Assembly: GCA_963771305.1 (NCBI GenBank)
Contig: CAVYTS010000029.1
Location: 16,266-80,265 of the forward strand
Reading direction: 5' to 3'
Source of the DNA: CAJCIT01 sp963771305
GTDB lineage: Bacteria; Acidobacteriota; Terriglobia; Bryobacterales; Bryobacteraceae
DNA length: 64,000 bases
Positions 1-8,259 of the stretch are shown piece after piece (positions within the stretch are counted from its first letter, which is position 1; every line of letters starts with the position of its first letter). Below the pieces are notes generated by a model, which made no database searches, was not told the DNA's origin, and saw nothing but the letters and a program-made list of their open reading frames with translations. A program made the position numbers and the translations under genes.

Positions 1-196
1 GGCCGTATGTCCAGTTGTGGGAGATCACCGAAGTCGGTCGGTTACGGCCCATATCACCAAGAATCTGTCGTGAGTTCGAAGGGGATTCGCGGACAGCACT
101 GGTCCGAGCGAGTTTTTACACTGTGTTAGTCGATTCTCCGAGGGGAGATGCAAACCCAACACATTCCTTTTGCGGGGACTGTAGAATTGTCGGACC

Positions 197-1300
197 TTAA
201 GAAGTTCTCTCTTGCCGTCCTAACAGCGCCCTTCGTGTCTCGGCCAATTCCTCGGCGAGTCTCTTTTCGGAGGGCAGCGCCAGTTCATATTTGCGGGCCA
301 AGATCGTGTTCGAAATCTGCCCCAATGCATAATGCGCTACCGCTTCGTTCTTTTCCGAGCACAGGATTAAGCCGATAGGCTCACTCTCACCTTCGTAGCG
401 CCAGTGTTCGCGGGCGTAATTCAGGTAGAGATTCATTTGTCCCGCGTCGGCATGTGTGAACTTGCCTAGCTTTAGATCAATCAGCACCAGCGCACGAAGA
501 CGACGGTGGAAGAAGATTAGGTCGATTCTGTACCATTCCGGGCCAACACGCAGGCGTTTCTGGCGGCCGACAAAGGCGAAGTCATTTCCAAGTTCCAGCA
601 GAAAGCGTTCCAGGTGGAGGATCAGGGCCTCTTCCAGATCGCTTTCCGAATACTCGTCTTTGAGGTCTAGGAACTCGAGTACGAACGGATCTCTTATTTC
701 TTGCTGAGCAGTGACAACTTCATCGGGGTGCGCCTTCGGCGAGGCTCCCGCAGCTTTCTGAGCCCGCTCGTAGAAAAGTGTTGAAATCTGCCGATCTAGT
801 TGCCGGACGGAGCAGCCGCCCCGCAAAGCCTCGTCCTCATAGAACCGGCGTGCGTCGTCATCTTTGACCGAGAGAAGGCGAACATAGTGAGACCAGGAAA
901 GAGGGAAAACTGGACCGCCCAGAGAAAGTCCAGACTGTGTCTGGACTTTCTTCTGCTTCGAAACGGAGAGTTCAGACGCCGTCTTGATTATTCGTCGGTG
1001 GGTGAGGAAGAACTGCCTCATCTGAAACAGATTCGTTCGAGAGAAGCCCCGGCCCAACTGTGCCGTCAAATCCGCAGCGAGCTGTTCTAACAAACGCTCA
1101 CCATACTCCGCGCGTCGCGAGCCCTGTTGCTCGTGCTCCACAATCCTTCGGCCGATCTCCCAGTACGTTGCTGTCATGACCTGGTTAACGGTGCGGCCTG
1201 CCGTACGCCGAGCGAGTTCGAGGAGCGATACCACCTCCGAACACAGGTTTTTGTACGTGGCGTCTGCGAACGTGCTTCGAGCTATGGGATTCTTCTTCAT
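197..1300 (-). CDS. YhcG/DUF1016-type PDDEXK nuclease family protein
   Basis: Predicted 367-aa cytoplasmic protein. The N-terminal half (about residues 15-175) has the helical DUF1016/YhcG layout, with the recognisable stretches ATYWEIGRRIVEHEQ and FSRTNLFQMRQFF. The C-terminal half is a PD-(D/E)xK nuclease fold: an acidic residue in WYRIDLIFFHR is followed by VLIDLKLGKF, giving the D...DLK core at about residues 255-280. Family members are usually 340-380 aa, so this one is full length. YhcG proteins are structure-specific or restriction-like nucleases often carried on plasmids and islands. Here the gene is 30 nt downstream of a RepA-like initiator on the same strand, which supports a mobile-element origin. 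The cellular substrate is unknown. The start at 1300 is the first ATG, and no better alternative is apparent. Confidence 0.85.
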   Translation of the reverse strand: MKKNPIARSTFADATYKNLCSEVVSLLELARRTAGRTVNQVMTATYWEIGRRIVEHEQQGSRRAEYGERLLEQLAADLTAQLGRGFSRTNLFQMRQFFLTHRRIIKTASELSVSKQKKVQTQSGLSLGGPVFPLSWSHYVRLLSVKDDDARRFYEDEALRGGCSVRQLDRQISTLFYERAQKAAGASPKAHPDEVVTAQQEIRDPFVLEFLDLKDEYSESDLEEALILHLERFLLELGNDFAFVGRQKRLRVGPEWYRIDLIFFHRRLRALVLIDLKLGKFTHADAGQMNLYLNYAREHWRYEGESEPIGLILCSEKNEAVAHYALGQISNTILARKYELALPSEKRLAEELAETRRALLGRQERTS

Positions 1301-1330
1301 CGAGGAGACCGGTGGAGTCTCAAGCTTAGA

Positions 1331-2332
1331 TTAACGTGCAATCGATGATCCTATGCCCTCTGCGGTCAGTACGGCGCGGCCTCGGTCAACGATCAAGCTT
1401 CTTCCGTCCTTGCTCAGGTGGGCGGGACAGTCAGGCCACAGCACCCGGATAGTTTTCAGCCACTGATCGAGCTTCTCTCGAAAGCGTCGTGCCCGAGCAT
1501 ACTCGATCGAGCCGATCTGGCTCGCGAGTCCGAAAGGACCGAGAAGCGGAATGGCCTCCCGGCCTCTTGTCACGAAGCAGCGATACGAGAGCCACATGAA
1601 CAAATCCGACACGGCTGGCGCTCCCGCCAACACCTTCACGGCTTCGAGATCCGCCGGGATCGGATGCGCCGTGATTTCCCGATAGAACTCGTCGCTCAGA
1701 ACAATCACGTTCTCAAACTGATCCGAGAGGGGATACTGGTCCGGCTCACGGCTGTACCAGATCTGCGCCTCTCGGAAGAAGCTGAACCGGCAGCGTTGAA
1801 CTACTTTTGCTTGCCCGCGGACTCCGTCCGTTCCAAAGAAGATGGTTGCCCCGAAGATGCGTTCGAAAGCGGCAACCAATCGTCGATACTCCTTGCCGCC
1901 CTTATGCATGCCGAAGGTCTCGAGCATTTCAGCAGCAGTTCGAAATCGGATCGTCTGGCTCTGCTGCCGGACGGCGAGGGTGGCCAGGTAAATGGGAACG
2001 ATCCGATCCTGGCCAAAGGGAAGCCCGTAGTGGGGGTGTCCCGTCACCTGGAGAACGAAATCGCCGTTACGCCGTTCGTAAACCGTTTCGCCTTGGAGCG
2101 GCTTCCTGATTGGCAGTCCACACAGGACGAACGGTCTGGAACTGAATCCCAAGTTCTGTCTCCCCTGTTCCCGTTTCAGCCGGACTAGGCAGCTTCCTTC
2201 GGCTTGGCGAAGTTTTTGCTTCGAGACAATGAACTCCGGCGCCATCCCCTTTAGAAGCGAGCCGGCTGACTCCATTCCCGCATTAGGTGCTCCGGTTCGT
2301 CTGGGCACACTTTGGGTGCGTGTTTCTTGCAA
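1331..2332 (-). CDS. RepA-like plasmid replication initiator protein
   Basis: 333-aa protein resembling the RepA_C class of plasmid replication initiators (IncP/IncW-type RepA relatives). The recognisable parts are the central LPFGQDRIVPIYLATLA stretch, a winged-helix-like segment around FRTAAEMLETFGMHKGG (about residues 145-165) and the AVSDLFMWLSYRC region. Such proteins bind iterons and open plasmid origins. No iteron array was found in the flanking 100-200 nt, so autonomous replication cannot be inferred. Its place beside a YhcG nuclease and 220 nt from a tRNA fragment suggests an integrated plasmid or a tRNA-targeted genomic island. The protein appears intact. The exact start is uncertain: residues 1-30 are poorly conserved in character, and a downstream start is possible. 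Confidence 0.75.
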   Translation of the reverse strand: MQETRTQSVPRRTGAPNAGMESAGSLLKGMAPEFIVSKQKLRQAEGSCLVRLKREQGRQNLGFSSRPFVLCGLPIRKPLQGETVYERRNGDFVLQVTGHPHYGLPFGQDRIVPIYLATLAVRQQSQTIRFRTAAEMLETFGMHKGGKEYRRLVAAFERIFGATIFFGTDGVRGQAKVVQRCRFSFFREAQIWYSREPDQYPLSDQFENVIVLSDEFYREITAHPIPADLEAVKVLAGAPAVSDLFMWLSYRCFVTRGREAIPLLGPFGLASQIGSIEYARARRFREKLDQWLKTIRVLWPDCPAHLSKDGRSLIVDRGRAVLTAEGIGSSIAR

Positions 2333-2913
2333 CTCTCACCTCGCGTCAGCGTCCAGCTTTCGCTGGGCGGTTTGGTGAGCAGCTCTGAGGTACGTTTTGG
2401 TGATTTCGAAAGAGCTCAAACAGCAGACGGGCCCGTTACTGCGATTACTGCGTTAAGCCTGCCTTTTTCGCAACTTGCTGAAACTCCATGAACTTCTATG
2501 GTCAGGATTGATCGCTATGGACGCGGATGTTCTTTATTTACAAACGACAGCCGGTTTCCCAAGCTGGACGTCGCGGGTTCGATCCCGTCTCCCGCTCCAT
2601 AGAATCAATGATTTACGGGGATTTTCTCCTGAAAGACGCGGGATAAACAAGGTACAAACGAGGTTCATCCCTTTCAGCGGATCGCATCTCTCTGAATTCA
2701 AAGGAGCTGCTGCAGCACAACTGCCAGCAAACCGATTACCGGACAAAGAAGCGTCTGCTCGATATCTGCCGCGATATCTAATTGACCGTCTCACAACAGC
2801 TTAGGCAGTTCTACGGGTGGTTTCCTGTCTCGACTCGCTTGTTGGCGGATTCGAGACGATAACGGGACTTTTCAGGACTCGTCCTTTTAAACTCTTTGGC
2901 TCGCAGAATCTTC
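2333..2913. other. Gene-poor region around the tRNA fragment
   Basis: About 580 nt between the RepA-like gene and the GntR promoter. Apart from the tRNA-Gly 3' fragment at 2551-2599, no coding sequence with a convincing start, ribosome-binding site or known domain is visible. The short open frames here overlap on both strands and are probably chance. A former integrase or attachment structure could be expected in this stretch, but none is recognisable. Confidence 0.5.
2551..2599 (+). pseudogene. 3' half of a tRNA-Gly(CCC), probable attachment-site relic
   Basis: The sequence reads as the 3' part of a glycine tRNA. The anticodon stem CCGGT (2551-2555) pairs with GCTGG (2563-2567) around the loop TTCCCAA, giving anticodon CCC. 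A T-arm starts GCGGG TTCGAT. The acceptor strand CTCCCGC is followed by discriminator T and an encoded CCA at 2597-2599. Upstream there is no matching GCGGGAG acceptor strand and no D-arm. The T-loop is also one nucleotide short of the usual seven, so this is not a functional tRNA. A 3' tRNA half is the usual scar left by site-specific integration into a tRNA gene. The neighbouring RepA-like and nuclease genes fit that reading. Confidence 0.7.
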
Positions 2914-2950
2914 TTGACACTTTCTGTTGGCCGAGTATACTGAGTATACT
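2914..2950 (+). promoter_or_regulatory. Sigma-70 promoter with overlapping tandem operator for the GntR-ABC operon
   Basis: A consensus -35 TTGACA (2914-2919) is followed after 16 nt by a -10 TATACT (2936-2941). A tandem 9-nt repeat GAGTATACT (2933-2941 and 2942-2950) covers the -10 and the expected start point. Each unit contains the palindrome GTATAC. This is a likely self-operator for the GntR protein encoded next. With transcription starting near 2948 and the ATG at 2954, the mRNA leader would be only about 6 nt. Confidence 0.75.
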
Positions 2951-2953
2951 CAC

Positions 2954-3355
2954 ATGAGCGGCGGCTTCGTCATCTCACAATCCGACAAACGGCCCATCTA
3001 CCTCCAGATCATGGAGCAATTCAAGCAGCGGATTGCGGTGGGAGATTGGAAGGAAGGTCAAGTCCTCCCCTCCATCCGTCAACTCGCGGTGGATCTCCAA
3101 GTTAGTGTCATCACGGTAAAGCGATCCTACCTCGAACTCGAACGGGAAGGCGTGATCGTGACCCAGCAGGGGAAGGGCTCCCACGTCGCCTCGAGCCCAG
3201 GACTGGGAATGCGCTTGCAACAAGAGGAACTGGACAAACACCTGGAGCAGGCATCGCGGCTGGCTGAACTTCTTGGCATCCGCTCCAAAGAACTGCAGGA
3301 ACGGCTCCGCGAAGCAGGAGACCGCCGTAAGGATCAGGAAAAGGAACAGGTATGA
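2954..3355 (+). CDS. GntR-family (YtrA-type) transcriptional regulator
   Basis: 133-aa repressor-type regulator. The N-terminal winged helix (residues about 10-75) carries the GntR signature PIYLQIMEQFKQRI, then LPSIRQLAVDLQVSVITVKRSYLELE as recognition helices, then EREGVIVTQQGKGSHVA. The short helical C-terminal tail (about residues 80-133) has no metabolite-binding domain, which is typical of the YtrA subfamily. YtrA regulators control the ABC exporters encoded beside them. The stop codon overlaps the next ATG by 4 nt, so the gene is translationally coupled to the ATPase. The ATG at 2954 was chosen over the upstream in-frame TTG (2927) because the latter lies inside the promoter, between the -35 and -10 hexamers. 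Confidence 0.9.
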   Translation: MSGGFVISQSDKRPIYLQIMEQFKQRIAVGDWKEGQVLPSIRQLAVDLQVSVITVKRSYLELEREGVIVTQQGKGSHVASSPGLGMRLQQEELDKHLEQASRLAELLGIRSKELQERLREAGDRRKDQEKEQV

Positions 3356-4248
3356 ACGATCTTGCCATTGAGCTCAATGGAGTGGGGAAAGCATATCCTT
3401 TCTTCTCACTCAACAACATCCACCTGGAGGTTCCGCGCGGCCAGATTATGGGCCTCATCGGGCCGAACGGCGCCGGGAAGTCCACGACGATACGCATCCT
3501 AATGGGGCTAGTGCATCAGGATTGCGGCGAAGTGCGAGTCCTCGGACACGCCATGCCAGACCACCAGGTCGTCGCCAAGTGGGACATCGGCTTCGCGTCC
3601 GAAGACATGCGGCTGTACGAAGGGATGACCCTCGAGTGGCACATGAATCTCATTCGGTCTATCTATCCGAACTGGGACGCGCCGTATGCGCAACTGCTGC
3701 TCAAGCGCTTTGGGCTCAGAACCGAGCAGAAGATCAAAGGGCTGTCCCATGGCCAACGGGTCAAAGCTACGTTGCTGCTGGTCTTGGCGAGGCGGCCTCA
3801 GTTGCTGGTGTTAGACGAGCCGACCACTGGTCTTGACCCTGTGGCCCGGCACGAGGTCTTGAAAGAGCTGACGGCGGTCATGAGTGACGAAGGCCGCAGC
3901 GTCCTGTTTTCATCGCACAACACCCAGGACATCGAGCAGATCTCCGATCAGATCACGTTTATCGACCGCGGAAAGATCATTAACTCCATGGACAAGGAAG
4001 CGTACCTGGAACGCTGGCGCCGCATGCGTCTGGAAATCCCATTCGGAACTTCGCTACCGTTGTTGCCTGGAATCATCGGAGTCCGGCAGGAGGGGCGGCT
4101 GGCGATTGCGACCGCCAATGCGTTCGAACCGGAGATGGCATTTGCGTACGAGAGCGCCGGTGTCAAAGTGAGGACTGTCGAGACAATGACGCTCGAAGAG
4201 ATTTTTGTTGCCAGCGTGGAGCACAGCCGCGAGGAGGTAGAGGCATGA
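3352..4248 (+). CDS. ABC transporter ATP-binding protein (YtrB-like)
   Basis: 298-aa nucleotide-binding subunit. Walker A is GPNGAGKST (about residues 38-46). The signature loop is the variant LSHGQR instead of LSGGQ, and Walker B with the catalytic Glu is LLVLDEPTTGLDP. The H-loop is SSHN near residue 188. The C-terminal about 80 aa form the extension usual in ABC-2 export ATPases. The protein should energise the permease encoded directly downstream (4-nt overlap), and the operon is headed by a YtrA-type regulator. In characterised relatives such operons respond to cell-wall antibiotics. The substrate here is not known. Confidence 0.93.
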   Translation: MNDLAIELNGVGKAYPFFSLNNIHLEVPRGQIMGLIGPNGAGKSTTIRILMGLVHQDCGEVRVLGHAMPDHQVVAKWDIGFASEDMRLYEGMTLEWHMNLIRSIYPNWDAPYAQLLLKRFGLRTEQKIKGLSHGQRVKATLLLVLARRPQLLVLDEPTTGLDPVARHEVLKELTAVMSDEGRSVLFSSHNTQDIEQISDQITFIDRGKIINSMDKEAYLERWRRMRLEIPFGTSLPLLPGIIGVRQEGRLAIATANAFEPEMAFAYESAGVKVRTVETMTLEEIFVASVEHSREEVEA

Positions 4249-4919
4249 TCAACCCACTGTTCCAGACTCTGATTTTGAAAGACTGGAGGCTGCACCGCGT
4301 GCATATTCTGCTGTCGATGCTGGCCGGCGGGCTGGCGATCGGGATTCTCCAAATTCCGAACGGCACGGCGTTCATGCTCGGCGCCGTCTGGTTCTTCACC
4401 GCGCTCATCGTGCTGGGCAGCATGCTGCCGGTCTCTAACGTGGTCAATGAGCGGAAGAAACAAACCGCCGTATTCCTCATGAGCCTTCCGGTGTCAGCCG
4501 TGCAATATGCCATTTCGAAAATGGTGTCCACCCTAGGTTTATTCCTTTTGCCCTGGGCGGCCTTGGTCCTGGCCGGGTCGGTGTTCATCCTGAGCCACCG
4601 CGAGGTTCCGCACGGGATCATTCCGCTGATGCTCATTACGTTTGGCTTTCCCTTGGTTGGCTTCTGCCTGAATGCCGGGGCAGCCTTGATCAGCGAATCG
4701 GAAGGCTGGACCATAGCGGCGACGATTATCTGCAATTCGTCGTACGGATTGGCCTGGTACTTCATGATCAGCAACCCGGCCATCAATGGTGCACTGAAGA
4801 GTCCGGTGGCGGTGTGGAGTCCGCCAGTACTCATGATCCTAGGCGGGGAGGCAGCGGCGATCGTGTCGATCCTGGGGATTACTCTCTACCTGCAATCGAA
4901 AAAGCGGGAATTCGTTTAG
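4245..4919 (+). CDS. ABC-2 type transporter permease of the GntR operon
   Basis: 224-aa integral membrane protein with about six hydrophobic segments, for example around ILLSMLAGGLAIGILQI, FMLGAVWFFTALIVL, FLLPWAALVLAGSVFI and MILGGEAAAIVSILGITLYL. It has the size and topology of ABC-2 half permeases. The start ATG overlaps the ATPase stop by 4 nt, so the two are probably made in equal amounts. NERKKQTAVFLMSLPVS, after the second segment, resembles the amphipathic coupling region of this family. It is the last gene of the three-gene operon and is followed by a hairpin at 4952-4972. Confidence 0.88.
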   Translation: MINPLFQTLILKDWRLHRVHILLSMLAGGLAIGILQIPNGTAFMLGAVWFFTALIVLGSMLPVSNVVNERKKQTAVFLMSLPVSAVQYAISKMVSTLGLFLLPWAALVLAGSVFILSHREVPHGIIPLMLITFGFPLVGFCLNAGAALISESEGWTIAATIICNSSYGLAWYFMISNPAINGALKSPVAVWSPPVLMILGGEAAAIVSILGITLYLQSKKREFV

Positions 4920-4951
4920 AGACAGCGAACTTAAGTTCAATTCGATTCCGC

Positions 4952-4972
4952 GACAACACCGGCGCGGTTGTC
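4952..4972. terminator. Hairpin after the ABC operon
   Basis: Inverted repeat GACAAC-N9-GTTGTC, 33 nt after the permease stop and about 30 nt before the next ATG. There is no T-run, so it is at best a Rho-independent-like hairpin. It may instead affect the leader of the downstream dehydrogenase mRNA. Confidence 0.35.
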
Positions 4973-5004
4973 TAGTCACGTTCAAAAACCTATAAGGAGA
5001 TGCT

Positions 5005-6840
5005 ATGCGATACGTGTGTCTTTTCATTTCAATGATTCCAGTCTTGCTGGCTCAAGACGGAGCCGCGATCTACAAGGAGCGTTGCGCGTTTTGCCACGAC
5101 GCTCCCCAGGGCCGCGTCCCGGCACTGAGCGCCATCAAGGCCATGAGCGGCGAGGCCATCTACGTCGCCCTAACCAGCGGTAGCATGAAGTCGCGGGCGG
5201 AAGGCTTGTCCGTGCCTCAGATCTTTGCCCTGATCGGGTATATCGGCCCGACCGGTGGGAAGCAAACTGCGCCTCCCGCGTTCGAGCGGACATGCAAAGG
5301 CGACTCGTCGTTTCAACCGGCCGCAAACAGCCCTCGCTGGAATGGCTGGAGCACAAGCCTGACCAACTCACGGTTCCAGGATGCGGCTCAAGCTGGACTT
5401 GCCGCAGCGGACGTACCGCGACTGAAGCTCAAATGGGCCTTCAGCCTTGGAGCAGTCACCACGGCGCGAGCCGAGCCGACAGTGATCGGAAATCGAGTAT
5501 TCGTCTCCTCCGTCACCGGGTCCGTGTATGCACTCGATCGCGAGACCGGCTGTACGCAATGGGGATTCAAGGCGGCTGCAGGAGTCCGTTCCGGTGTTAC
5601 TATCGCCGAAGTCAGCGGAGCTCATTACGTCTACTTCGGCGACAGCGGTGCGAATGTGTATGCGCTGAACGCGTCGACCGGCGAACTAATCTGGAAGACC
5701 CATCCGGTGGATCACTTCGCCAGCCTCGCCACGGCGACGCCGCAGGTTTACAAAGGGATTGTCTATCAGGCGTTCTCGTCGTTCGAGGAGGCGCTTGGAC
5801 CAGATCCGAATTTCGAGTGCTGCACATTTCGCGGCGTTGTGGTCGCACTGGACGCGACGACCGGAAAGAAACTGTGGCAGACATTCACCATTCCGGAAGC
5901 CGCCAAGCCGACGCGCAAGAACGCGACTGGTAAGCAGCAGCATGGACCTTCAGGTGCCGCGGTGTGGTCCACGCCAACGATCGATGAACGGCTTGGGTTG
6001 CTGTACGTCGCGACCGGGGACAACTACTCGGACCCGCCAACCAATACGAGTGACGCCATTCTCGCTATGGATCTCAAGACCGGCAATTTGGTTTGGTCGA
6101 AGCAACTGACGGAGAACGACGCCTACAACAACGGCTGCATCACGCCGCAAAAGACGAACTGTCCGGAGAAGAGTGGTCCGGATTTCGATTTCGGACAGCC
6201 TCCCATACTGCTTCGATTGGCCGACGGGAAACAGGAACTGGTGATCGGACAGAAGTCCGGAGTGGTGCACGCCATCGATCCTGACCAAGGGGGAAAGGTG
6301 TTGTGGCAAACCCGGGTCGGCGTCGGTGGCATGCTCGGCGGAAGCCAATGGGGTTCAGCCTTTGACGGACGAAAAGTCTACGTCGCGATCTCGGACATCG
6401 GAATCGGAGGAGTTCCCGATCCCAAGGTTCCGGGGGGTGTCCGTCTGACGCTCGATCCGAAGAAAGGCGGCGGTTTGTACGCGCTCGATCCCGCGACCGG
6501 GAAGGTCGTCTGGAGCACCAAGCCGGATCCGTGTGCGGATGGCCGGACGGATTGTTCGCCGGCGCAATCGGGCGCCGTAACCGCGATCCCCGGAGTTGTC
6601 TTCTCGGGCTCGATGGATGGCCATCTGCGTGCCTACTCAGCGGCGACCGGGAAAGTGGTGTGGGACGTGGACACGGCCTGCGAGTTCAAGGCCGTCAACG
6701 GCGGCACCGCACGCGGAGGCTCGATGGATTCGGGCGGACCGGTTGTAGTGGACGGGATGGTGCTGGTCCACTCGGGTTACGGACAATTTGGCGGCATGCC
6801 GGGGAACGCTCTCCTTGTTTACTCGGTCGACGGAAAATGA
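5005..6840 (+). CDS. Secreted cytochrome c-PQQ dehydrogenase (polyvinyl-alcohol dehydrogenase-like)
   Basis: 611-aa exported protein with a short signal peptide (about residues 1-16). A small c-type cytochrome domain follows, with one haem site CAFCH (residues 27-31) and a probable Met ligand in SGSMKS. An eight-bladed PQQ-type propeller spans about residues 105-611, with repeated motifs such as GSVYALDRETG, VVALDATTGKKLW, GGLYALDPATGKVVW and GHLRAYSAATGKVVW. An N-terminal cytochrome joined to a propeller is the layout of polyvinyl-alcohol dehydrogenase (cytochrome). The enzyme would oxidise secondary alcohols in the periplasm and pass electrons to the cytochrome. The real substrate is unknown. 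A strong AAGGAGAT ribosome-binding site sits just upstream of the ATG. The CC pair in NFECCTF may form the vicinal disulfide seen in PQQ dehydrogenases. Confidence 0.85.
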   Translation: MRYVCLFISMIPVLLAQDGAAIYKERCAFCHDAPQGRVPALSAIKAMSGEAIYVALTSGSMKSRAEGLSVPQIFALIGYIGPTGGKQTAPPAFERTCKGDSSFQPAANSPRWNGWSTSLTNSRFQDAAQAGLAAADVPRLKLKWAFSLGAVTTARAEPTVIGNRVFVSSVTGSVYALDRETGCTQWGFKAAAGVRSGVTIAEVSGAHYVYFGDSGANVYALNASTGELIWKTHPVDHFASLATATPQVYKGIVYQAFSSFEEALGPDPNFECCTFRGVVVALDATTGKKLWQTFTIPEAAKPTRKNATGKQQHGPSGAAVWSTPTIDERLGLLYVATGDNYSDPPTNTSDAILAMDLKTGNLVWSKQLTENDAYNNGCITPQKTNCPEKSGPDFDFGQPPILLRLADGKQELVIGQKSGVVHAIDPDQGGKVLWQTRVGVGGMLGGSQWGSAFDGRKVYVAISDIGIGGVPDPKVPGGVRLTLDPKKGGGLYALDPATGKVVWSTKPDPCADGRTDCSPAQSGAVTAIPGVVFSGSMDGHLRAYSAATGKVVWDVDTACEFKAVNGGTARGGSMDSGGPVVVDGMVLVHSGYGQFGGMPGNALLVYSVDGK

Positions 6841-7353
6841 CCAGAACAAATCGGTCGCGACCGACAGCACACTGAGACATCTTTGAGTGTGGACCATGGG
6901 TCAGGGTTTGGCCGGCGAGGGCGGGCAGCGCTTGAAGGGCTCGCCCTTGCTCGACCGTTTGAAACACGCATCGAGCAGGTAAGCAGTGCCTCTGCTCGTT
7001 TGGACTCCTTCGAGCGCTTTTCGCAGATTGAGAAGGAGCTTGAGCCAATTGAGGCCTGTGTTGATAGGGTGGCAGGGGCGATCGACAGAGCGATCGAGGC
7101 CGAGATCGATAGGTGACGTGGGAAGTAACCGGCCCAGAGTCGCCTACTGTCCGTTCCTAAACTTCCTTGCCTTCTTTAACATCGCGGGTCGGCGGTTCGC
7201 TCTGGGGGCACCTGATACCCAGTTCCAGCAATATCGGAAGCGATGCGCGGTGTCCTGCAGTTGGACTCACCTGCGGTCACGCCCCAGTGGACGTAGCATG
7301 GATGCATGGACTAATTGGGTGGCCGGTGAGCACTGACTAATATTTGATGTTTC
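6841..7353. other. Intergenic stretch with a 14-bp palindrome
   Basis: No supported gene. A perfect palindrome TCGGTCGCGACCGA lies at 6851-6864, ten nt past the dehydrogenase stop. It could act as a weak terminator stem or a protein-binding site. Open frames here lack ribosome-binding sites and recognisable domains. Confidence 0.5.
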
Positions 7354-8061
7354 ATGCGAAAGGTTGAGATTACTGTCCGCGAACTGCTCGACAAGCTCGA
7401 GAGGCTCTATGGCAAGCAGCGGCCGAGTTGGCCCGTGGATGTATACGAGTTCATCGTCTGGTGGAACTGCGGATACCCAGCCAGCGATGTGACGTGCGCG
7501 AAAGGCTGGGGCAAGCTGCAAAGCGAGGTTGGTACTGATCCGCGAAGCTTGCGGAAAGCAACATCTGGAAAGATCGCTTCTGCGCTGCGGGCGGGCGGCA
7601 TAGTTCCCGAACTGCGAGCGTCGCGACTCAAAGAGATCGCCACACGGGTAGAGGAAGAGTTCGGCGGCGATCTCCGCAAGGCGCTTACTGTAGCTCTTCC
7701 CCAGGCGCGAAAGACCTTAAAGAAGTTTCCAGGGATCGGCGATCCTGGAGCCGATAGGATTTTGCTCTTTGCTGGGATCGCTCCAGTCGCGGCGGTTCCC
7801 TCCAATTGCGCTCAGGTCCTAACTCGTATCCTCCACGGCCAGGAACGAGAGAACTACGGCGTCAATTATCGTCAAGCGCAGCAAGCGATCGCCGCGGATG
7901 TGCCCGAGGAGTTCGAGGCCCGCACGCGCACTTACCTGCTTCTGAAGCAACACGGCCAGGAAATCTGCAAGCGCGCGCATCCGAAGTGCGAAGAGTGCCC
8001 TGTCAGTGCCAACTGCACTTACTTTGCCGTTGGTCCCGATCGGCCGAGCCAACCACCCTAA
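7354..8061 (+). CDS. Endonuclease III-like HhH/FeS protein lacking the catalytic residues
   Basis: 235-aa protein of the HhH-GPD DNA glycosylase fold. The helix-hairpin-helix is KFPGIGDPGADRILLFAG (about residues 127-144). The C-terminal iron-sulfur loop has four cysteines spaced as in Nth/MutY: C near 205, then the CEECP pair, then NC. In Nth the HhH carries a catalytic Lys (GVGRKTA) and the next helix the catalytic Asp (VDTHV). Here these are GIGDPGAD and VPSNC, so both catalytic positions are absent. The remaining sequence is well formed and the reading frame is intact. This argues for a DNA-binding or structural role, or for altered chemistry, rather than decay. It is apparently monocistronic. 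Confidence 0.85.
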   Translation: MRKVEITVRELLDKLERLYGKQRPSWPVDVYEFIVWWNCGYPASDVTCAKGWGKLQSEVGTDPRSLRKATSGKIASALRAGGIVPELRASRLKEIATRVEEEFGGDLRKALTVALPQARKTLKKFPGIGDPGADRILLFAGIAPVAAVPSNCAQVLTRILHGQERENYGVNYRQAQQAIAADVPEEFEARTRTYLLLKQHGQEICKRAHPKCEECPVSANCTYFAVGPDRPSQPP

Positions 8062-8259
8062 AACGTCCCTTATCCGCAGCCATCTGGCGAGCGTTTTCCT
8101 GCGTGCTTTTGACGTGTAAAAATGCTTTGGTGTTGCTCTGCAGGTCCTCGCATTGAGCCGAAGCGGTGGCTTTCTAGCCATCCGTGGTCGCCGGTGAGTA
8201 TTAAAAGGGGGCCAGTGACCTTCTGGATTCAGCAAGAATTGATCTCGAGATTCAACTCC

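Noticed and set aside
1418..2188. 256-aa plus-strand open frame over the RepA-like gene
   Set aside because: It is the reverse shadow of a recognisable RepA protein; composition and lack of domain support the minus-strand gene.
2501..2600. Complete tRNA-Gly gene
   Set aside because: The 5' acceptor strand and D-arm are missing and the T-loop is one base short, so only a 3' fragment is supported.
6883..7116. 77-aa open frame on the plus strand after the dehydrogenase
   Set aside because: It starts with TTG, has no ribosome-binding site and no recognisable domain, and competing open frames overlap it on the other strand.
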